In this document: positions 40,486 through 44,480 of the stretch, piece by piece | Layout: each line of letters opens with the position of its first letter | Position numbering within the stretch: position 1 is the first letter of the stretch | Assembly (NCBI GenBank): GCA_052034085.1 | Contig: JBPOJA010000014.1 | Location: 1 to 44,480, forward strand | Reading direction: 5' to 3' | DNA length: 44,480 bases | DNA from: UBA1426 sp052034085 | Lineage (GTDB): Bacteria; Bacillota; Clostridia; Peptostreptococcales; Anaerovoracaceae | Program-made: the position numbers and the translations under genes | Notes under the pieces: model-generated | The model's input: the letters and a program-made list of their open reading frames with translations, nothing else | What the model was told of the DNA's origin: nothing | Database searches by the model: none

Positions 40486-41409
40486 ATGATTCTGTTTGTT
40501 TACGGGACCCTGATGGGACCCCACCGTTCAAACTCTACTTATCTCAGCAATGCCACATATCTTGGGAAAGGTACTTTGCAAGGTTATGCTCTATACGATC
40601 TGGGAGCATATCCGGGGATAGTGAAAAGCGCATCTGACGGTAGACACACTGATTCGGTCAAGGGTGAACTCTATGATATTTCCGCATTGGACATAAGTGC
40701 CATCGACCGTTACGAAGGTGAAGGCCACCTTTATCTGCGAAAAACCGTGCAAGTATCATGTGAGGACGGAAAAAACCATACAGCCGAAACCTATGTCTAC
40801 ACAGCCGAAACCTATGTATACAACCACCCCACACGGGATCACACCAAAATATATTACGAATTTCAGCCCTGGCGGCCCGGAATAGGTGTAGAACTCACTC
40901 GCAAATATGTCTGGTATGCCGCCTACGGATCCAATTTAAGCAGCCGCCGTTTTGCAGAATACATAGAAAAATGTTCGGACAAGACCTGGCCCAGGCTGGA
41001 ACTTCCCTACATCATCCTCCACCCCATTTATTTCGCCAATGAAAGCAGACGCTGGGGTCACAAAGGAGTCGCCTTTCTAGATACCGGCAGCCCCGGAGAA
41101 AGCTACGGAAAAATTTATCTTCTGACCAGGGAACAGCTTGCCGAAATACAATTCCATGAATGCCCCGGAGAAAACTGGTACAATGCACTTATTAAAATAG
41201 ACGAAAAAGACGGTCTGGACATCATGACCATCACGCACACTCCAAGACACCAGACAGAAAATCCGCCTGACCCGGCCTACACTGCCATCATTCAAAAAGG
41301 AATTGCAGAAACCTATCCCCATCTTGATGAAAAAGCCATTGCCGATTATTTGAAAAAAGCCCAATACTGGTATGATAAAGCCAAGGAGGTGGAAGAATAT
41401 GAATACTAG
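40486..41409 (+). CDS. Protein with two gamma-glutamylcyclotransferase-like domains
   Basis: The protein has 307 residues. The N-terminal domain opens MILFVYGTLMGPHRSN and has GYALYDLGAYPGIVKSA, the AIG2/GGCT-type fold. A second domain begins near residue 145 with VWYAAYGSNLSSRRFAEYI and has FANESRRWGHKGVAFLD and IYLLTREQLAEIQFHE, again GGCT-like. The two differ in sequence. GGCT-fold enzymes release 5-oxoproline from gamma-glutamyl amines. The join carries a 21-base tandem duplication (40780-40821) giving TAETYVY twice. The ATG at 40486 follows GGGAGGG by five bases. It overlaps the next gene. Confidence 0.82.
   Translation: MILFVYGTLMGPHRSNSTYLSNATYLGKGTLQGYALYDLGAYPGIVKSASDGRHTDSVKGELYDISALDISAIDRYEGEGHLYLRKTVQVSCEDGKNHTAETYVYTAETYVYNHPTRDHTKIYYEFQPWRPGIGVELTRKYVWYAAYGSNLSSRRFAEYIEKCSDKTWPRLELPYIILHPIYFANESRRWGHKGVAFLDTGSPGESYGKIYLLTREQLAEIQFHECPGENWYNALIKIDEKDGLDIMTITHTPRHQTENPPDPAYTAIIQKGIAETYPHLDEKAIADYLKKAQYWYDKAKEVEEYEY
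40780..40821. repeat. 21-base in-frame tandem duplication
   Basis: ACAGCCGAAACCTATGT plus CTAC or ATAC occurs twice without a gap (40780-40800 and 40801-40821), one difference apart. It duplicates seven residues (TAETYVY) between the two GGCT-like domains. Confidence 0.9.
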
Positions 41410-41710
41410 AATCCGCAGAAAAGTTCACAAGAAATACATTTTGGATGTCGTATGCGATGGAAGCACCAGCGATGTGCTCCGGGAAATGGTCAGGAACACG
41501 GAGCCTTACAAGAAAATTGAGCTCAACCTGTTCGACCAGCGGATCTTTACCCCCTTTGTCTACACACCTGCAGGTCGCCACAATCTAAAATACACCGTCT
41601 ACCGGACCGAAGGAACCGAGGAGAACCCCCTGGAATGCCTCATGGTCTTCGAAGCCGTGGAATTTCCCGACATCAAGAGCGCGTCATATAATGATTTGAA
41701 TTATCTTTAA
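41399..41710 (+). CDS. Small hypothetical protein, partner of the double-GGCT gene
   Basis: The protein has 103 residues, no signal or membrane segment, a basic N-terminus (MNTRIRRKVHKKYILDVV) and an acidic remainder. It is probably alpha/beta, with FTPFVYTPAGRHNLKYTVYR and a Glu-rich loop. I recognise no family. The ATG at 41399 lies inside the end of the upstream gene (11-base overlap) with AAGGAGG nine bases before it, so it is translationally coupled to the GGCT protein. Its 3' end overlaps the opposing hydrolase gene by 38 bases. Confidence 0.72.
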   Translation: MNTRIRRKVHKKYILDVVCDGSTSDVLREMVRNTEPYKKIELNLFDQRIFTPFVYTPAGRHNLKYTVYRTEGTEENPLECLMVFEAVEFPDIKSASYNDLNYL

Positions 41711-42281
41711 TATTTTGCAAAAAAGTTTCCACCAAAACCTTAAATTCTTTATATGCTTCCTGGTCGCTGAGAGATTCCAGAGCCGACAAAACAGACCGGT
41801 AATACCAGGCCTGTTTGGCTGGGTCGTTTTGGTTGAAATTTTCCCAAAGCTGTTCTCCAATCTTGCTGTAGTCACGTTTCATCTCTCTTATATTGGCCAG
41901 CTTGTCGGCCAGGGTCAGGATTTTTGTGTCCCGGCCGGCATGGGCCAGTTTATCAATAGTCTCCTGCTTACGGGGCTGCCAGGTTTCCTCCGGGGGCTGG
42001 TCCGGTCTTTTGTCTTCGCTTTCTTCGGCGACCAGGTCGCAAATCCGCCGGCCAAATTCCCTGGTCAGTTCCTCCTTTGAGGTGGGGGTATCTTCCAAGA
42101 CATCGTGAAGAACAGCCGCCGCAATAACCTCCGGATCGTCCGTCATGGAGGAGACGATAGCCGCCGCCTCCATGGGATGGACGATGAAGGGAATAGTTTT
42201 CTTTTTTCGTGGCTGCCCTTTATGCTTTTCGGCAGCGAAACAAATAGCCCTTACAACTAATTCATGACCGTAATCATCCAT
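41673..42281 (-). CDS. HD-domain (p)ppGpp hydrolase-like protein (Mesh1/SpoT type)
   Basis: A 202-residue metal-dependent hydrolase that lacks the synthetase half of RelA/SpoT. The HD motifs are FIVHPMEAAAIVSSM (near residue 36), LHDVLEDTPTSKEEL (His-Asp, Glu-Asp), and LTLADKLANIREMKRDYS (Asp, Asn). Family members remove the 3'-pyrophosphate from ppGpp or ppApp, or act on NADPH. The middle holds an odd acidic/Pro-rich stretch (DKRPDQPPEETWQ). The ATG at 42281 has AAGGAG ten bases upstream; the reading from 42332 would overlap the small upstream gene. It lies one base after that gene's stop. Confidence 0.85.
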   Translation of the reverse strand: MDDYGHELVVRAICFAAEKHKGQPRKKKTIPFIVHPMEAAAIVSSMTDDPEVIAAAVLHDVLEDTPTSKEELTREFGRRICDLVAEESEDKRPDQPPEETWQPRKQETIDKLAHAGRDTKILTLADKLANIREMKRDYSKIGEQLWENFNQNDPAKQAWYYRSVLSALESLSDQEAYKEFKVLVETFLQNIKDNSNHYMTRS

Positions 42282-42282
42282 A

Positions 42283-42429
42283 CTAATGCTCCTTTTCTTC
42301 CTGCTCTTCGTCATATTCCACAAATGATTCAATCAGCTCATCGATGGCCTCAGACCTGGTCCTGGTTTTGGCTTTTTTATCCTCCTCATCGGCTGTAATT
42401 AAGCCGACTAATAATGGTATAAGGTCCAT
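42283..42429 (-). CDS. Small acidic protein upstream of the HD hydrolase
   Basis: A 48-residue protein: a hydrophobic N-terminus (MDLIPLLVGLITADEEDKK), a basic patch (AKTRTR) and a very acidic helix (IDELIESFVEYDEEQEEKEH). I recognise no family. The ATG at 42429 has GAGGAGG upstream; the ORF can be extended to 42465 but without a ribosome site. It is separated by one base from the hydrolase gene. The pair looks like one operon, and a regulatory or antitoxin-like role is possible but unproven. Confidence 0.6.
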   Translation of the reverse strand: MDLIPLLVGLITADEEDKKAKTRTRSEAIDELIESFVEYDEEQEEKEH

Positions 42430-42500
42430 AAGCAGTACCTCCTCAAATCTTAATAGTCTTTCCACTTATTTTTGCTGTGCTTTTTGAAGCCCCGGAATCA

Positions 42501-43427
42501 CTATCCCAGATATACATTTTCATTATGCCATTCCAAAAAATTTGCGTCCGGCAAATGCTCTTTTCTGTGCGGTAAAATCAGAAGTTTGTCACCGTGATGT
42601 GCGTAATAATCTCTCCCGTTTCCATAGTCTTCTTTTATTCTCCGGCTAACTTCTACACGTAAGTCTTTGTTGACCGTGATATATCCACGATCAAATAATG
42701 TATGAAAATCTTTTCGCAGAAGTATCCCATTTCTAATATCATGCGGGCCTTCTCGGCTATACGGCTTTATATGTGCTGCCTCAAGTACAGGCAAAGTTTT
42801 TTCTCCTGTTACTGCACATTTTCTACCATATGCATCTGTAACAATTATTCTGAATGCGCCTTGGCCAATCCTGGGTTTTATGATCTGTCCTCTACCATAC
42901 CTGTCGGCTTCATGACTTTCAAAAGCATACTCCTCGAAATCATTCCTATGTGAAAGCCTGTCGCGGATTTGTATATATAGCATTTGCCCATGCTCTTCAT
43001 CAGTTGTATAGGTTTTGCCTTGCACAATGTTACTTTTCCAATTTGCTGGCACCGGTATCCAATCTGCTTCCTCAAAGAAAAAAGGATACGATAAAATGAT
43101 ACAACCTATTTGAGGATCGGGGTCCGCCAACCGATTAATGCTTCGGTATTTAGATATTCTGCTATGTAAACCATCCAGACTGTCTACACCGTTAGCTCGC
43201 CCAAAAGCCTCCCAAGCCAAAGAAGATGGCAATATTGAAGCCTTTACAAAAATGCCTCCACCAACAATATAATCGTTAGGACTATGAAGTTTGAACAGAA
43301 ATAAATCACCAACACCAAGTGCACGGAATCCCTGGCCACTGGGTCGCCAGAAGTTAATTTCTCGGTAATCAGCTCGCTGCAAAAGTCTGAACCATTCATA
43401 GTCTGTAACACCAACAAACATTTTCAT
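42501..43427 (-). CDS. HNH endonuclease with N-terminal PUA/EVE-like domain
   Basis: The protein has 308 residues. The C-terminal nuclease is of HNH_2 type: RKCAVTGEKTLPVLEAAHIK, then GPHDIRNGILLRKDFHTLFD and GYITV (about residues 200-260), with the His-Asn-His set. The N-terminal half (FVGVTDYEWFRLLQR, GVGDLFLFKLHSPNDYIVGG) resembles modified-base readers of the EVE/PUA type. Proteins of this build act as restriction nucleases against modified or foreign DNA. No methyltransferase is next to it. The start may be 43427 or two codons later. It stands 77 bases from the broken helicase gene. Confidence 0.8.
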   Translation of the reverse strand: MKMFVGVTDYEWFRLLQRADYREINFWRPSGQGFRALGVGDLFLFKLHSPNDYIVGGGIFVKASILPSSLAWEAFGRANGVDSLDGLHSRISKYRSINRLADPDPQIGCIILSYPFFFEEADWIPVPANWKSNIVQGKTYTTDEEHGQMLYIQIRDRLSHRNDFEEYAFESHEADRYGRGQIIKPRIGQGAFRIIVTDAYGRKCAVTGEKTLPVLEAAHIKPYSREGPHDIRNGILLRKDFHTLFDRGYITVNKDLRVEVSRRIKEDYGNGRDYYAHHGDKLLILPHRKEHLPDANFLEWHNENVYLG

Positions 43428-43504
43428 TGCAGTTACCTACCTTAAACTGATGCAGAATTACTTTATTTCCTTAGATGTCTGACACCGTTACTTTAGAATA
43501 CCTA

Positions 43505-44307
43505 TCAATACTCTTCTCCACCGTCCGCTGCCAGTAACATACCTTCATCTTTATACTCATCATATTGAAAGCCTTTGCCGACGGGCCCCATGCTTCTCTT
43601 AATATATTCACCCAATTCTTTGTCACAGCAGTACACAAAGCAACCCTTTTGTCCTCTGGATAGTAATACTTTATAGGTGCTTCTTATTATCTCATCTGCC
43701 ATTTTTCGTGTTTCATGCTTCTCTGTTTCGCTTCCGTTTTTCATCGTCCCCTTATAGCCTCTGAGAGTCTTATTTGCGTCGACATGATGGCGCTTTTCCG
43801 GTTGGCTTAACACTATACCGTCTCTTGCCACCAAATCCTCACCAATAATGACGCCTATATAATCAAATTCCAGACCTTGACTGGTATGTATGCACCCCAC
43901 TTCATTAATTGAATTCTCCGATATGGCCCACAAAGATCCATCCGATTCTTTGTTCCATTGTACCGCATAGTCTCCAATCACTATATCCATGGCGGCAGGA
44001 TCTTTTTTACTGTTCCAGGGCCAGCAATAACCGGCAACTACTCTGGAACCACCCCCAAGATTTTCGTTGGTGTTTTTGTCAAGAATTAAATCGTGTAATT
44101 CCTGAGGCGAGCTGATTACACGAAAGTCATAATCTATGCCCTCAAGGGTTTTATTGGCTGTCTCCCTAATGCCCAACATATTATCCAACCATGCAAGGTA
44201 ACCGTCAGATCCGTTACATCTGAACTGTGATGGTAGTTCTGACCCGATAACTTGAGCTTTTGCCAGCTTTGCCTGCTTTCTAATCTCTGCTTCGCTTCCG
44301 ATGTCTA
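43505..44307 (-). pseudogene. DUF2075 (Schlafen-3-like) helicase, 5' end removed by IS
   Basis: Only the C-terminal part is left, about 265 residues of a family usually over 600. It keeps LPSQFRCNGSDGYLAWLDN, VVAGYCWPWNSKKDP, SINEVGCIHTSQGLEFDYIG, and LLSRGQKGCFVYCCDKEL, the late helicase motifs. Walker A and B are missing. An open frame with an ATG at 44377 reads through from the IS end, so its first 23 or so residues are IS-encoded. The protein cannot hydrolyse ATP. DUF2075 proteins are often found near restriction and defense genes. Confidence 0.85.
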
Positions 44308-44310
44308 TAC

Positions 44311-44480
44311 TGCTCCCCGTTGTCAAGACACAATTAGAGAAAAAATAAGTTTGCTCCTTTCTCGTTTTGACCGTCATGCCACCACCCTATAATCTTCATA
44401 GTATGCCTCATCAGGACAGCGCCCGTCGATGGAAGAGTGGGGCCTATAAGAGTTGTATTCGTTCATGTACTTGTTGAGTG
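44311..44480 (-). mobile_element. IS3-family element, right end, runs off the window
   Basis: The tip starts near 44311 (TGCTCCCCGTTGTCAAGACA), which reads like an IS3-type terminal repeat. The C-terminus of the transposase lies inside. The element interrupts the DUF2075 gene. The other end is right of the window. Confidence 0.75.
44374..44480 (-). CDS. IS3-family transposase OrfB, C-terminal 34 residues
   Basis: The partial frame reads LNKYMNEYNSYRPHSSIDGR then CPDEAYYEDYRVVA and a stop at 44374. This is the typical end of the rve integrase domain of IS3 transposases (YN..RPH..L/I.G.TP...Y). Its stop overlaps the ATG at 44377 of the helicase remnant as ATGA. The 5' part lies beyond the window. 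Confidence 0.88.
   Translation of the reverse strand, partial: LNKYMNEYNSYRPHSSIDGRCPDEAYYEDYRVVA

Overview
The window reads as the chromosome of an anaerobic, low-to-mid GC Firmicute of the Clostridia type. The signs are a complete six-gene Rnf complex (order C-D-G-E-A-B), a Rex regulator, a CIRCE-controlled groESL operon, a 2[4Fe-4S] ferredoxin, an FMN riboswitch in front of a RibU-type transporter, and strong Shine-Dalgarno sites throughout. I cannot name a species. Most genes lie on the minus strand.

Layout. 1-2415 is the end of an integrated mobile element abutting the 3' end of guaA. It holds a tyrosine integrase, a small excisionase-like protein and a divergent XRE repressor with four operator palindromes, and it is cut on the left by an IS-like end that truncates a mobilization-type gene. 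2416-5968 is a tight unit guaB-azlC-azlD-guaA, in which GuaA has no glutaminase domain and GuaB looks like the Tritrichomonas foetus type of IMP dehydrogenase. 6038-13219 carries a VanY-like peptidase, groESL with CIRCE, a P-loop ATPase fused to an Asp23/Gls24 domain, ferredoxin, rex, an ABC-F ATPase and acpP. 13257-16687 is an FMN-riboswitch-led unit of ribU plus the t6A genes tsaE-tsaB-rimI-tsaD. 16676-25553 runs through pepV, hisS, a CapA-like lipoprotein, an NFU-type Fe-S protein, an orphan LivK-like binding protein and two tandem acyl-CoA synthetase paralogues. 25679-30961 holds transporters, a DNA glycosylase, a class IV aminotransferase, DUF554, two poorly known proteins and a YbaK-type deacylase. 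30962-31702 is gene-free and repeat-rich. It is followed by tRNA-Ser(GGA), the rnf operon, a threonine synthase with unusual low-complexity insertions, and tRNA-Glu(CTC).

The right-hand 5.5 kb (39003-44480) is accessory in character. It has nested short repeats, a GNAT acetyltransferase, a double gamma-glutamylcyclotransferase-like protein overlapping a small unknown gene, a 48-residue acidic protein next to a Mesh1/SpoT-type HD hydrolase, an HNH endonuclease, and a DUF2075 helicase decapitated by an IS3-family element that runs off the window.

Working together: Rnf, ferredoxin and Rex form the redox and energy core. guaB/guaA make GMP. RibU may supply flavin for the flavin-dependent Rnf subunits. 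The strongest leads for something undescribed are the guaB-azlCD-guaA linkage with a glutaminase-less GuaA, FMN-riboswitch linkage to the t6A genes, the ATPase-Asp23 fusion, and the small-gene pairs at 40486-42429. All functional statements are from reading the sequence and recalled family knowledge; no database search was run.
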